40,469 bases of DNA, taken from the NCBI GenBank assembly GCA_013141065.1, contig JABFRR010000019.1, positions 1-40,469 on the forward strand. Reading direction: 5' to 3'. This DNA is from Bacteriovoracaceae bacterium (GTDB taxonomy: Bacteria > Bdellovibrionota > Bacteriovoracia > Bacteriovoracales > Bacteriovoracaceae). The stretch's first letter is position 1. Every line of letters starts with the position of its first letter. Under the pieces are notes generated by a model. That model was given only the letters and a program-made list of their open reading frames with translations. It was not told the DNA's origin and did no database searches. Below, one piece after another: positions 16,837-25,721 of the stretch. Both the position numbers and the translations under genes were made by a program.

Positions 16837-18151
16837 TCCCAAATTTAACGTAGCTAAAGTCATTGAAGGCTGCTCAGTTATTCTCATCTTGCTTATTTTT
16901 TTATCTAAGGTTTCATTTAAGTGGATTCCATTTTTTCCCTATTCACTCCCTCCTTTAATTTATCAATACGGAATGCATCCATATATTAACTTTGGTATCC
17001 AATTCTTTTTGGCACTAATATTGGGATTTTTCTGGTTAAAAAGAAAATCTCCTTATCCCATGTCTGGTACTTATAAAATATTCATTTATTCTTTAATAAG
17101 TGTGATCAGTATTCAAACCTTGTTTCAAATTTCGCTAGTCAATGTCACCCAATCTGTTCTTGTTCAACTGGGAGGACTTGGGATGGCGATAACACTCATT
17201 ATACTTTATGGAGTAATAATTCCTTCGCTGTTTCCGTTAGAAAAATTTATCTATTGGGTTACTAAAATTAGCTCTACATTGGTTATTGGGAGCTTTCTTG
17301 CACTTCCCTTCTTTTTACCAGTCATGTTTAGAGGAGGGCGTTTTATCGGTTTTTTTAAACACATCCCTCATATGGTTACCGCGAGCACGACTGCTTTTAT
17401 CTTTTTTTTTCCACTATTATTTCAAGACAGGAAGTGGACACTTAGAAACAATACACCACTTTATATAATCGGAATTACCATCCTTGCACTTTCAGTTTTA
17501 GCCACTTCAACCAAAGCAGCATTTGTAACAATTGCCATGTCTGGTTTTATTGGAATCTTAATTTATGGATCAAAAAAGAAATCCATTCGACTTTTTAAAT
17601 TCACTTTTCTTTCTTGTATCTTAATATCCATTTTACTAATCGGCGCCCCCATTTCAAAACTTATGTATGAAGTGACTACCGGCAAAGCAGGATTTGGACT
17701 AAGACCTGCTCAAGACGGCATTGCGTCTCGGATGGATGAAGTTACCAGAGGGTGGGATATATTTGAAAAAAGTCCCTATTTTGGTCATGGAATTCTTTAC
17801 AAATTTTTCAGTGGAGCTAAAGAAGGTATCGAAATTGAAGGATATAACTCTTTTAAAGACCCTCACAATCTCTTTATTTCTGCTGGCGTTATTGGTGGCT
17901 ACCCCTTAATTTTAATTTCAGTATTAGCTTATTTCTTAATGATTGCCGGCGTAATACGAGGATTAAAAGCAGAGAGTATTTTTAGACAAACAGTGGCCTT
18001 GTTTCTTTTGGCCCATCTACCTGTCTTTATTATCTACCATGCCAGTTTTTCAATCGGAGGCATGGGGGACAGAATTTATTATCTCGTCTTTGGATACTTA
18101 GGCCAAGATTGGGTATACATTGACCAAAAACAACCCATAAATCTTACATAG
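16829..18151 (+). CDS. O-antigen polymerase/ligase family membrane protein (Wzy/WaaL-like)
   Basis: A 440-residue polytopic inner-membrane protein with about ten to twelve predicted helices. Its large periplasmic loop near the C-terminus has the family pattern: RMDEVTRGWDIFEKSPYFGH followed by GILYKF, then DPHNLFISAGVIGGYPLI. The Wzy_C/O-antigen-ligase superfamily includes polymerases of O units and ligases that attach glycans to lipid A core or proteins; the sequence does not decide between them. With the adjacent SLBB gene (8-bp overlap) and the divergent Wzz-like gene it makes a compact polysaccharide locus without glycosyltransferases. Confidence 0.85.
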   Translation: MIDPKFNVAKVIEGCSVILILLIFLSKVSFKWIPFFPYSLPPLIYQYGMHPYINFGIQFFLALILGFFWLKRKSPYPMSGTYKIFIYSLISVISIQTLFQISLVNVTQSVLVQLGGLGMAITLIILYGVIIPSLFPLEKFIYWVTKISSTLVIGSFLALPFFLPVMFRGGRFIGFFKHIPHMVTASTTAFIFFFPLLFQDRKWTLRNNTPLYIIGITILALSVLATSTKAAFVTIAMSGFIGILIYGSKKKSIRLFKFTFLSCILISILLIGAPISKLMYEVTTGKAGFGLRPAQDGIASRMDEVTRGWDIFEKSPYFGHGILYKFFSGAKEGIEIEGYNSFKDPHNLFISAGVIGGYPLILISVLAYFLMIAGVIRGLKAESIFRQTVALFLLAHLPVFIIYHASFSIGGMGDRIYYLVFGYLGQDWVYIDQKQPINLT

Positions 18152-18224
18152 TCGGTTGGCAGTTCATTTAAAGCATCATAGTAGTAACTCAAAATCTTTA
18201 AAGTTATTTATAATAGGAGTTAAT

Positions 18225-18314
18225 ATGAGCTGGAGTAAAATTAGTAAATTAGATATTATTATCCTATGCCTAGTAGTTCTTATGATCGCAGTAGGAGTCA
18301 CACCTCAATTATAA
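18225..18314 (+). CDS. Very small membrane protein (29 residues)
   Basis: A 29-codon frame starts at ATG 18225, preceded by AGGAG with 6 bp spacing. The peptide has a polar N-terminus (MSWSKISK) and one hydrophobic segment (LDIIILCLVVLMIAVGVT), enough for a single membrane span, and ends PQL. It sits between the Wzy/WaaL-like gene and the convergent phnW gene, ending 5 bp before the phnW stop. The good ribosome-binding site and neat single helix suggest a real gene, but nothing points to its role and no family is recognised. Confidence 0.55.
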   Translation: MSWSKISKLDIIILCLVVLMIAVGVTPQL

Positions 18315-18319
18315 TTTCC

Positions 18320-19429
18320 TTAAATTATTTTCTTTAATCGTAAATATTCTTCGAAAATATTTAAAAAATCTTGAATATCTGACGGATATATTTCCCCAAT
18401 ATTAGACAATCTAAAAGTATTGATACTACCAACTTTTCCTGGATAAATAGTAAATCCTCTTTCAAATAAATAATCATGCATTTCATTAAAAGAATAATGT
18501 GAACTCTTTGGGTCTAAAATTGAAGTCAGTAATTTAGCATGATATTTTTCTTCTACTAGAAATTCAAATCCAAGTTCGAGAACTCTCTTTTTCATAATTT
18601 CATACATCGAAGCGTATCTTGCATATCTATTATAGGCTCCCTCTTGATTATATTCATTTATGGCCTGTCTTAAAGCATAGAGTGTTTGCACAGGTGGAGT
18701 GAATAAAAATTGCTTATTCTTATTCAAGTATTCAAAATTCGCCCAGAGATTAAAATAAAAATTTCTCTTAATTCCTGCCGTTTTCTTTAAACTTTCAAGT
18801 CGCGCGATAACAAAGCTAATCCCCGCCATTGCTTGGATACATTTATTTGAAGAGGACACGAGATAATCTACATGGTCTCGTTCGACATCAATATCAATTC
18901 CAGCAAACGAACTCATGGCATCGACAATATTTTCTAAATTGTATTTATGGGTAAGTGTACAAATTTCATTCAATGGATTTAATATTCCTACAGTCGTTTC
19001 ATGGTGAATAAAGGCCACATGTGAAAGATCCACTTTATGAGACTTTATCAATTCTTCCAGCTTAAATAGATCGACTGGTTTTCCGGCTGGTATATTGTAA
19101 TCAACATGTGAAATACCGTAAGCATCACAGATCGCCTGCATACGTTCGCCATAGGCTCCATTACTGACAATTAAAACACTCTTATTTTGTGGAACAACTG
19201 AAGTTAGACAAGCTTCAACTCCCCCGGTTCCCGAAGCAGTTAACAAAACGCAAGTATGATTTTTTTCACCGTGAGCGATTTTTATCAAATCATCACGAAC
19301 TCCAAGGGTCAATTCTCCAAACTCTAATTCTCTAGGGCAGATATCTGGAACTACCATGGCATTTTTTACTGTATCGGTAGTTGTGGCTGGCCCTGGATTT
19401 AAAAGGATATTGCGCTTTACTAATTTCAT
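18320..19429 (-). CDS. phnW: 2-aminoethylphosphonate-pyruvate transaminase
   Basis: A 369-residue PLP enzyme of the class V fold that interconverts 2-aminoethylphosphonate plus pyruvate with phosphonoacetaldehyde plus alanine. In biosynthesis it runs toward AEP. The N-terminus KRNILLNPGPATTTDTVKNA, the segment LLTASGTGGVEACLTSVVP, D170 in NIVDAMSS and the Schiff-base lysine K196 in VSSSNKCIQAMAG match PhnW. The neighbours Ppd and PepM upstream on the same strand make phosphonoacetaldehyde, so this is the third step of the AEP pathway, not catabolism (no phnX is present). IS copy B and about 570 bp of gene-poor DNA now separate it from ppd, so it probably needs its own promoter. Related aminotransferases could be misread, but the context makes the call strong. 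Confidence 0.93.
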   Translation of the reverse strand: MKLVKRNILLNPGPATTTDTVKNAMVVPDICPRELEFGELTLGVRDDLIKIAHGEKNHTCVLLTASGTGGVEACLTSVVPQNKSVLIVSNGAYGERMQAICDAYGISHVDYNIPAGKPVDLFKLEELIKSHKVDLSHVAFIHHETTVGILNPLNEICTLTHKYNLENIVDAMSSFAGIDIDVERDHVDYLVSSSNKCIQAMAGISFVIARLESLKKTAGIKRNFYFNLWANFEYLNKNKQFLFTPPVQTLYALRQAINEYNQEGAYNRYARYASMYEIMKKRVLELGFEFLVEEKYHAKLLTSILDPKSSHYSFNEMHDYLFERGFTIYPGKVGSINTFRLSNIGEIYPSDIQDFLNIFEEYLRLKKII

Positions 19430-19573
19430 ATATTTATCTGCTCCATTAAATTGATTTCCCTAATGGTTAACATATTAAACTGTTAAAATCAGCACAATTT
19501 TACAGACCATATGGCGGAGAATAGAAAAAATTGCTATGAACTCATTAACCACTTTATTTGGAGTCATTATATG

Positions 19574-21210
19574 CAGGAATTCCCGGTGTAAATTTTTCCC
19601 ACTCAAGATAAGAGAAAATATTTAATTTTTCGTAATGATTTATGCTTTCTGGCCTTCACAAATCATTTCTGGCCATCTAAAATGCTTTTCAGAGGTGTTT
19701 TATGGGGCGACAAGCAAATAAATTGAAAGTTGAAGAATGTAATGAAATTATTCTATCTGAATTTTCAAAATTTAAGGAAAAAAGACCAATTTTTGAAATA
19801 CCTCTCAAGAATTTTTTAATGTCTAGCTTTGCGGTCTTTGCCCTAAAATCACCATCTCTTTTACAATTTGAAAATCAATTGAAAGAACATAAAATTAGAA
19901 TGCACAATCTCAACTCACTTTTTAAAATTGATAGAGTTCCGTCAGATACTCACTTAAGAGATATTTTAGAAACAGTAGAATACAATCAGTATCGACCATT
20001 ATTTCAAAGACTTTTTTCATATATTCAAAGATCAAAAACGCTAGAGCAGTTTGAGTTTATGAAAATTAATGGTCAATCTCATTATTTATTAGCAACAGAT
20101 GGATCTGGATATTTTCGATCGGAAAAATTAGTTTGTGACTGTTGCATGATTGAAGAACATTTTGATGAAAACAATAAAATGACTCTTAAATTTGGACATA
20201 ATATTTTGGCAGGATCAATTGTTCACCCAGATCTAAAGCAAGTTATTCCAATGTGCCCTGAACCCATTATGAGACTTGATGGAAGTAGTAAAAACGATTC
20301 TGAACAAACAGCATTTAGAAGATTTTTAGCTGATTTTAAAAGAGAGCACCCGAAGTTAAAAATAATTTTCTTACTTGATGCTTTGTATGCCAATGGACCT
20401 ATTATAAAATTACTTCGAGAGTATGGTTATGAGTTTTTAATAGCGGTCAAAGAAACTAAAAGTCTTCTTTTTATGAGTGTAAAAGAGGGAGAGACTACTG
20501 GAGAAACCCAGTTTCACGAAAGAGTTTTTGAGTCTGGTGAAAAAGTTATAAAAACAACAAAAATGAATTACAGATTTGCAAACAATATAAGACTCCATCA
20601 AGACAAGGAAAGTCCATTTATAAATTTTGTTCAAGTTAAAGAAGTCACTGAATGGATTGGCAAAAAGGGAAAAGCAGAAAGGCTCGAACGTAATTTCACA
20701 TTTATTACAGATATAGCAGTTACAAAAAATAATATTGTTCAACTTGCAGAAGGAGGTCGCACGCGCTGGAAAATAGAAAATGAAACGTTTAATACTTTGA
20801 AGAATAGAGGTTATAATTTAGAACATAATTATGGGCATGGTGAAAAAAACTTAACACATAATTTTATTATGAGTATGTTTCTGGCATTTTTGTTGACCAG
20901 ATCCAAGAGATTAGTTGTTATACTTTTAAAAAATTAGTTGAAAAATTTAAGCAAAAATCAAGCTTATGGAGCAGTTTAACCAGTGCTATTGAATGGGTGC
21001 CATTATCTAGCTGGGATCAATTTTATTACCTTCTTTACTATCGTGAAATGCCACCAGAGACAGGTTAATTTTAACGCCCGTTCTGATTTGTTTTTTATTC
21101 TTCAAAGCCATTTACCATCAAAAATAATTTTTTTCGAAAAATCGTGAATTTATTACCCTATAACACTATGAGTTTTAAATCGGGTTGACAGGCTAAGAGG
21201 CCGGGAACTG
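19574..21210 (+). mobile_element. IS4-like element, copy B (1637 bp)
   Basis: It has the same ends as copy A (CAGGAATTCCCGG left, CCGGGAACTG right) and nearly the same sequence. The element is inserted between phnW and ppd, against the direction of the phosphonate genes. No target duplication is visible: the left flank is TCATTATATG and the right flank is CTGTACACTC. The right flank, beyond the element, shares a diverged repeat with the right flank of copy A. Confidence 0.9.
19702..21068 (+). pseudogene. IS4-like DDE transposase, one frameshift near the end (copy B)
   Basis: This copy keeps 397 correct residues of the ancestral 455, including both catalytic Asp regions (LLATDGSGYFRSEK, IIFLLDALYANG) and the Glu region (GRTRWKIENETFNTLKNRG). 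One T is missing from a T run near 20885-20891: copy A has six and copy C agrees, copy B has five. The frame therefore ends early at 20937 instead of at 21068. All three catalytic motifs lie before the break, so it is the least damaged of the three copies and could be the source of the others, if the shift is not itself an error. Confidence 0.92.
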
Positions 21211-21212
21211 CT

Positions 21213-21322
21213 GTACACTCTGTAAGAAGTACCGGACGCTATTGAGAATTTTTTTAGAGCTGTTAAATTGATCTCATTAACAACAACACAGATATGTGAT
21301 CCCACACAAAACAGGACACTAT
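21213..21322. repeat. Diverged ~110-bp repeat abutting IS copy B (matches 9293-9410)
   Basis: This is the partner of the repeat right of IS copy A. The best-kept block is TGTGATCCCACACAAAAC at about 21296-21313, followed by AGGACACTA. The block GAATTTTTTTAGAGCTG is also recognisable in both. It begins within a few bases of the IS right end in both places, so both insertions occurred at the same point of a pre-existing repeat, or the repeat is part of a larger unit carried along with the element. Confidence 0.6.
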
Positions 21323-21480
21323 CTAATATTTTGCAGGGATAAAGTTCTTGAGGTTAGGAGTGCGTCTGACTCTTCCCTTCTGATTCTCTCTTCACTTAAG
21401 GCTTTTTTGAGATAAATGATATCATCACTTGTTTCATGAAGGGCAACGTCGGGTGAAGTCATTAAGCCTGTTGTTTTCAT
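21319..21480 (-). pseudogene. Possible gene remnant (coiled-coil signalling-type fragment)
   Basis: A 53-residue frame from ATG 21480 runs to TAG at 21319. It contains TSDDIIYLKKALSEERIRRE followed by ESDALLTSRTLSLQNI. The heptad-like pattern resembles the coiled-coil linker seen in some PAS-type sensor kinases and cyclases (a run of the form LxxALxxERxxRxEADxLL), so this may be a leftover of such a gene. The frame stays open for about 20 codons upstream of the ATG. It ends inside the repeat next to copy B, consistent with truncation. The family assignment is by eye and weak. Confidence 0.3.
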
Positions 21481-21540
21481 ATAACTAGAATAAATCGAGT
21501 TATTAAAAATAATGAGACTATTTAAATTTAAATCAACAAA

Positions 21541-21779
21541 GGACTAAAGATTCAAGTAGCTAAGTAACGGGAGGGATATGCATGCAACAGACCTGGCCTT
21601 GTGCTCTAACTACTTAATAGGTTAAATTCCATGATAATAAGGCCATTAATATTGGCAAATAGAATTTGCCGAAACTACACAAAATAAGCAATTTTAAAAA
21701 CCGTAAGTCGTTAATATGAATATAATTTAAAAGAATGGCTTTCTTTTTTTATCTGTTGCTTAATATTTCATGCTTATTT
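21541..21779. other. Gene-poor DNA between IS copy B and ppd
   Basis: I see no credible gene here. Two structural hints were noted. AAGTAG at about 21554-21559 could pair with CTACTT at about 21610-21615, enclosing a G/C-richer stretch unlike the local AT-rich DNA. GGCAAAT (21654-21660) and ATTTGCC (21664-21670) form a 7-bp hairpin with an AGA loop but no U-tract. Neither matches a riboswitch I know. The stretch lies downstream of ppd and upstream of phnW on the minus strand, so any leader or trailer of those transcripts would run through it. Confidence 0.4.
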
Positions 21780-22934
21780 TTAAGCTTGAACAAACTCAGT
21801 AAATCGAACAGACACTTCAGCAGGCGTAACTTTCGGTCTTCCCAATTTCTCAGGTGACCCCTTTTGAGTTTTTAAATGTACAAATGTCGTTTCATTATTA
21901 GACTTTAGTTTTTTCAAAAGTTCAGTAAAAACCGTTAATTCATCAGTTGAATAAATAGATTCATAACCAAAGCCTGCAGCGATCGCACCAAAAGAAACAC
22001 TTCCAGTCACAGTACCTTGCCCACCAGTTGAATCATGTGCTTCGTTATCTATTAAGATGTGAACTAAGTTTTTAGGTTTATAGGCCCCAGCAGTCGCCAT
22101 GGAACCTGTTCGCATTAATAATGCTCCATCTCCATCAATGACCACCACTTTTAATTTTGGCCTAACAAGAGCAAGTCCAATTCCAAAAGCGAGAGCGCAT
22201 CCCATTGAACCAACCATGTAGAATTGATTTTTTTGATCACCTACTTCATAAAACTCTCTTCCGGTCTTTCCTGTTGTTGCAATAACTGCTGCATCTAATC
22301 CCATTTCTTTTTGAAGTGCTTCGAGTACAGGTGTCCGAGTTGTTCTCGCCTTATAATCAAGATTAAAATGATCAGTATGTGTAATGCTAATATCTTTTTT
22401 TGAAGGAGCAGGTTTTTTTTGTAGTTTATAATCAGCTATATCGTCCTTTCTCATGACAAAAACAAAGGGTTGATTAGTTTGTTTCATGTACTCATCTGCC
22501 AACTTCAGCGCAGGAGCAACTTCACTATCGGTCTGAGGAAAGTAAGCCCATTTTAATCTCATGGTTTCAATCATCGCAATTGTAATTTGTCCCATCAATT
22601 CATGTTGTGGTTCATCAGCGGGGCCACCCGGCTCTCCTCTTAAGGTTGTAATGACCATCACTGGTATATTAAAAGTATAGGTAAGTGACGTTAAAGGATT
22701 AACTGCATTTCCTAAGCCAGAGTTTTGAAACATAACTACTGCTCTTTTACCACCGACAGTTGCCCCAGCAGCAATGGCCACTGCATCTCCTTCGTTGACG
22801 CTGTCAATGAATTCAAAACCGTCTGTATCGATAACATAGTTAATAAAAGGTTTTAAATAAGAACAAGGTGTACCCGTATAAAAGTTAAAGCCTAATTCAC
22901 GTGCAGGAGTTAAAAATTGGGAAGCTGTAATCAT
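21780..22934 (-). CDS. ppd: Phosphonopyruvate decarboxylase
   Basis: A 384-residue thiamine-diphosphate enzyme that decarboxylates phosphonopyruvate to phosphonoacetaldehyde. This irreversible step pulls the unfavourable PEP mutase equilibrium toward phosphonates. The N-terminal pyrimidine-binding half has FYTGTPCSYLKPFINY, SVNEGDAVAIAAG and GEPGGPADEPQHELMG. The C-terminal half carries the ThDP/Mg motif VVIDGDGALLMRTGSMATAG through ILIDNEAHDSTGGQGT. These patterns and the length are characteristic of Ppd rather than other ThDP decarboxylases. It follows the GNAT gene by 11 bp and is the last gene of the compact phosphonate operon before the IS interruption. Confidence 0.96.
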   Translation of the reverse strand: MITASQFLTPARELGFNFYTGTPCSYLKPFINYVIDTDGFEFIDSVNEGDAVAIAAGATVGGKRAVVMFQNSGLGNAVNPLTSLTYTFNIPVMVITTLRGEPGGPADEPQHELMGQITIAMIETMRLKWAYFPQTDSEVAPALKLADEYMKQTNQPFVFVMRKDDIADYKLQKKPAPSKKDISITHTDHFNLDYKARTTRTPVLEALQKEMGLDAAVIATTGKTGREFYEVGDQKNQFYMVGSMGCALAFGIGLALVRPKLKVVVIDGDGALLMRTGSMATAGAYKPKNLVHILIDNEAHDSTGGQGTVTGSVSFGAIAAGFGYESIYSTDELTVFTELLKKLKSNNETTFVHLKTQKGSPEKLGRPKVTPAEVSVRFTEFVQA

Positions 22935-22945
22935 GTTTTTCTCTC

Positions 22946-23467
22946 TTAAGTTAGTTCAATCCAATATCTTTTTGTTCTTTCTGTTTCACCTGGTATGTCC
23001 ACAATATTTTCAAGGACACCACCATTTTTCTCAATGGCCTTATAAGATCCGTGGTTATTTTCACCACAAGTAATCAATACCTTTTTTAATCCTAGTATTT
23101 GCTGGCAATAAACAAGTGACTGTTTAACAATTTCACTAGCTATTCCTAATTTCCTAAAGCTCGTGGCAACTGCGTAACCAATATGACCTCCTCGAGCTTT
23201 TAGAAAATCATTTAAGTCATGCCTAATACTTGATCTACCAACAATTTCCCCATCCAAGAAAGCATAAAGCATAGAGTCTGGTACTCTATTGGAAGGCAAA
23301 TTTCTCCCATGAAAATTATCATCGAGAATTTTGAGTTGTTCAGTGAAACTCATACCCTTTTGGTAAACAAATGAATACCAATCGTCATCCATATCTGAAA
23401 AAAGACTCAATCCTTTCATGAATGCATTTTCATCATTTTCATTTAAAGGACGTAGTTCAATTTTCAC
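22946..23467 (-). CDS. GNAT-family N-acetyltransferase in the phosphonate operon
   Basis: A 173-residue GNAT-fold enzyme. Acetyl-CoA-binding motif A is visible in GHIGYAVATSFRKLGIASEI, followed by a helix and VLITCGENNHGSYKAIEKNG (motif B region). It starts with GTG overlapping the pepM stop by one base (TAGTG) and ends 11 bp before ppd, so it belongs to the operon. Its substrate is not known. An amine such as AEP or the lipid head group would fit the context, but acetylation of an unrelated small molecule or protein cannot be excluded. Confidence 0.88.
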   Translation of the reverse strand: MKIELRPLNENDENAFMKGLSLFSDMDDDWYSFVYQKGMSFTEQLKILDDNFHGRNLPSNRVPDSMLYAFLDGEIVGRSSIRHDLNDFLKARGGHIGYAVATSFRKLGIASEIVKQSLVYCQQILGLKKVLITCGENNHGSYKAIEKNGGVLENIVDIPGETERTKRYWIELT

Positions 23468-25089
23468 TAAAATTTTTGTCCTTTAGATACATCAGAATAA
23501 CTGTCTACATCCATCCAATGTCCATCAATGTACATGACATTGATTTTTATTTTTTTAGTCAAAAGTGCATTCATTAGGTCTGGAAGTTTCAACTTATTAA
23601 ACTCTGGCGTTTTAGAAAGTTCAGTTAAAGTCTGAGTAAGCATTTCAGAACCTACTTTATTCGTTTTAACTAAACCAATCCATTCTCCGCTTGCTTCTTT
23701 GGAATCACTGGCCGAGCCAAATTTAATTCCTTGAAGATCTGCTGGAGCTTCAGCGAATTTTGTACTGTGTTTTCTTGAACATTGTACAAAATCTCCCACA
23801 TAGTCGTTTGATCGATTTTCGATACTCGCATCAACCACTATCGTAATATCGCCTTTTTCTTCTAATAAGCGAGAGAGAATATATTTTCTATAAAGGATAT
23901 CTCCGTAAGAGATAATAGTGTGATCAACAATTTCTTTTTTGGCTAAAAATAATGAAGCAAGCTCATTCGTATTTTCATAATTGTCGTTATCGACATATTT
24001 TATATTCGGAAATTTAAAAGCTTCTTTCTTATAACCACGAACGATAGAGATATCTTTAATGTCATGCTCATAGAAATTGTTAATTGATTGTTCAATGAGT
24101 GGTTTTCCATTGATATCAATGAGAACTTTGGGACGATCTTCTGTTAATTCTTTTAATTCTGCCCCTCTTGAAGCTGCTAGAAGAATTGCCCGTGGAGCTT
24201 CAGCGTCAGCAACTTTTAAATATAACTTCTCTGCTGCTTCTAATTCCTTGTCGTTTTGCAGACGGAATAATTCTGCAACAGAGACGATTTTATCTTCAAC
24301 ATTCATTAATGACTGCTCTTCAAAAATTGTTTTTGTCACTGCTTGCATTGCCGTTACGGCCATTCTCATTTGGTGGTTGGCCCAAATACAAACTGAAACA
24401 TTGGCTTCTCTAAAAACATTTGTTGGTGTTGAGTAATACTTAGTCGGAACTATAACTACAGGACAAGTTTTACTTCTTTCTCCCCATTCTCTCATAAAAG
24501 CTAAAATTTCATCTGGCTTAGAAATTTTTGAGTGCATTAAAATTCCATTGGCTCCCGCCAAGCGGTAAGCATCTGCTCTTTTTAAAGCTTCAGCTAATCC
24601 CCAACCTGCAATCAAGGCTTCAACTCTGGCTATAATGTTAAAATCATCATCCAGCTTTGTGTCTTGGCCAGCTTTGATTTTTCCACAAAACTCATCAACG
24701 TCAGCTAAGGGCTGAGCTTCCGTACGAAGAAATGAATTAGTCTTAGGAAAAATTTTATCTTCAATACAAACACCAGCAACTCCACGTTGCTCTAGTTTCA
24801 TAACGAGTCTTCTCATGTTGTTAAAATTTCCGTAACCAGTGTCTCCATCGAGGAGAATAGGTATCTTCGTAGCGTCACTCATAAATTCAACAACGTCTAA
24901 AACTTGCGTCCATGAAGCTTCGTTATTGTCTCTCACTCCGAGTGAAGCAGAGATCGAAAGACCTGAACCCCAGATTCCCTTAAAGCCTGCTTCTTCAGCA
25001 ATTTTAGCTGAAATACCATTGTGAGCTTCCATTAAAAACTCGAGTTCATTAGATTGGAGCATCGAACGGAGTTGGGTTGTCTTTTTCAT
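23467..25089 (-). CDS. pepM: Phosphoenolpyruvate mutase fused to a nucleotidyltransferase domain
   Basis: This 540-residue two-domain enzyme starts phosphonate synthesis. Residues 1-290 are the PEP mutase (isocitrate-lyase fold): [20 protein letters not shown], the Mg-binding [11 protein letters not shown] and the diagnostic [10 protein letters not shown] at residues 110-119. It converts PEP to phosphonopyruvate. Residues from about 300 are a sugar-nucleotidyltransferase-like domain beginning [20 protein letters not shown]. Such fusions are known and are linked to CTP activation of the phosphonate product. The glycine-rich loop departs from the usual AAGxGxR form. The gene overlaps the LysE-type gene by 4 bp (ATGA) and the GNAT gene by 1 bp. 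The mutase call is firm; the nucleotide used by the second domain is inferred. Confidence 0.95.
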   Translation of the reverse strand: MKKTTQLRSMLQSNELEFLMEAHNGISAKIAEEAGFKGIWGSGLSISASLGVRDNNEASWTQVLDVVEFMSDATKIPILLDGDTGYGNFNNMRRLVMKLEQRGVAGVCIEDKIFPKTNSFLRTEAQPLADVDEFCGKIKAGQDTKLDDDFNIIARVEALIAGWGLAEALKRADAYRLAGANGILMHSKISKPDEILAFMREWGERSKTCPVVIVPTKYYSTPTNVFREANVSVCIWANHQMRMAVTAMQAVTKTIFEEQSLMNVEDKIVSVAELFRLQNDKELEAAEKLYLKVADAEAPRAILLAASRGAELKELTEDRPKVLIDINGKPLIEQSINNFYEHDIKDISIVRGYKKEAFKFPNIKYVDNDNYENTNELASLFLAKKEIVDHTIISYGDILYRKYILSRLLEEKGDITIVVDASIENRSNDYVGDFVQCSRKHSTKFAEAPADLQGIKFGSASDSKEASGEWIGLVKTNKVGSEMLTQTLTELSKTPEFNKLKLPDLMNALLTKKIKINVMYIDGHWMDVDSYSDVSKGQKF

Positions 25090-25721
25090 AGATACACTTC
25101 CTTATAAACATTAAAGGCCATAAATAAACTAAATAAAATTATTAAAACTCCTGAAGTTCGGCTGAAATTCAAAAGAAAACTTTCAGGAATTTTTTTCTGA
25201 TACTTTTCTACAATTTTCAAGAGAGCATAAAACCAAAAGGCAGATCCAACTGCTATTCCAAAAGAGAGTAAAAAATAATTCAAAAAATTTAAATCAAACA
25301 CATGCCAAGACTTAATAATGGCAGCAAGACCTGACATCGTTGCGATCAAAGTTGGATTAGATGTATAAATTAACACACCAATAAAAAAGAAGCTTGAAGC
25401 CGCCGGAATTTTCTTGAGTGCATGCTCATCAAGCTCAAAAACTTGTTTCTTAGTGAGAACCTCTTTAAGTCCGAATGCAAATAAAAATAAAACACCTACG
25501 ATTTTAAATGTCAGCGACATTTTTGGTGTGAATGTAAAAAGTGAAAGACCAGTTAATACCACCATAAAATAAGTGAAATCCATAACAGATCCACCTAGTG
25601 CAATTGAAAAAGCGCTTTTAAAATTGTGTTTAAAAAAAGTGTTAATTACCCATACATTTATGGGGCCCACGGGAATACACATTACAAAGCCAATTAAGAG
25701 TCCGAGGATTAAGGCAATCAT
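25086..25721 (-). CDS. LysE/RhtB-family exporter
   Basis: A 211-residue inner-membrane protein with about six helices. The N-terminal [20 protein letters not shown] carries the PxGP motif typical of the LysE superfamily, whose members export amino acids and other small zwitterions. It overlaps the CDP-alcohol phosphotransferase gene by 4 bp (ATGA at 25718-25721) and pepM by 4 bp, so it is translated as part of the phosphonate operon. Export of a phosphonate such as AEP, or of a polar head-group precursor, would suit this setting but is an inference; other cargo is possible. Confidence 0.87.
   Translation of the reverse strand: MIALILGLLIGFVMCIPVGPINVWVINTFFKHNFKSAFSIALGGSVMDFTYFMVVLTGLSLFTFTPKMSLTFKIVGVLFLFAFGLKEVLTKKQVFELDEHALKKIPAASSFFFIGVLIYTSNPTLIATMSGLAAIIKSWHVFDLNFLNYFLLSFGIAVGSAFWFYALLKIVEKYQKKIPESFLLNFSRTSGVLIILFSLFMAFNVYKEVYL

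Noticed and set aside
21654..21670. 7-bp hairpin as a terminator of ppd
   Set aside because: No U-tract follows on either strand, and it lies more than 100 bp from the ppd stop.
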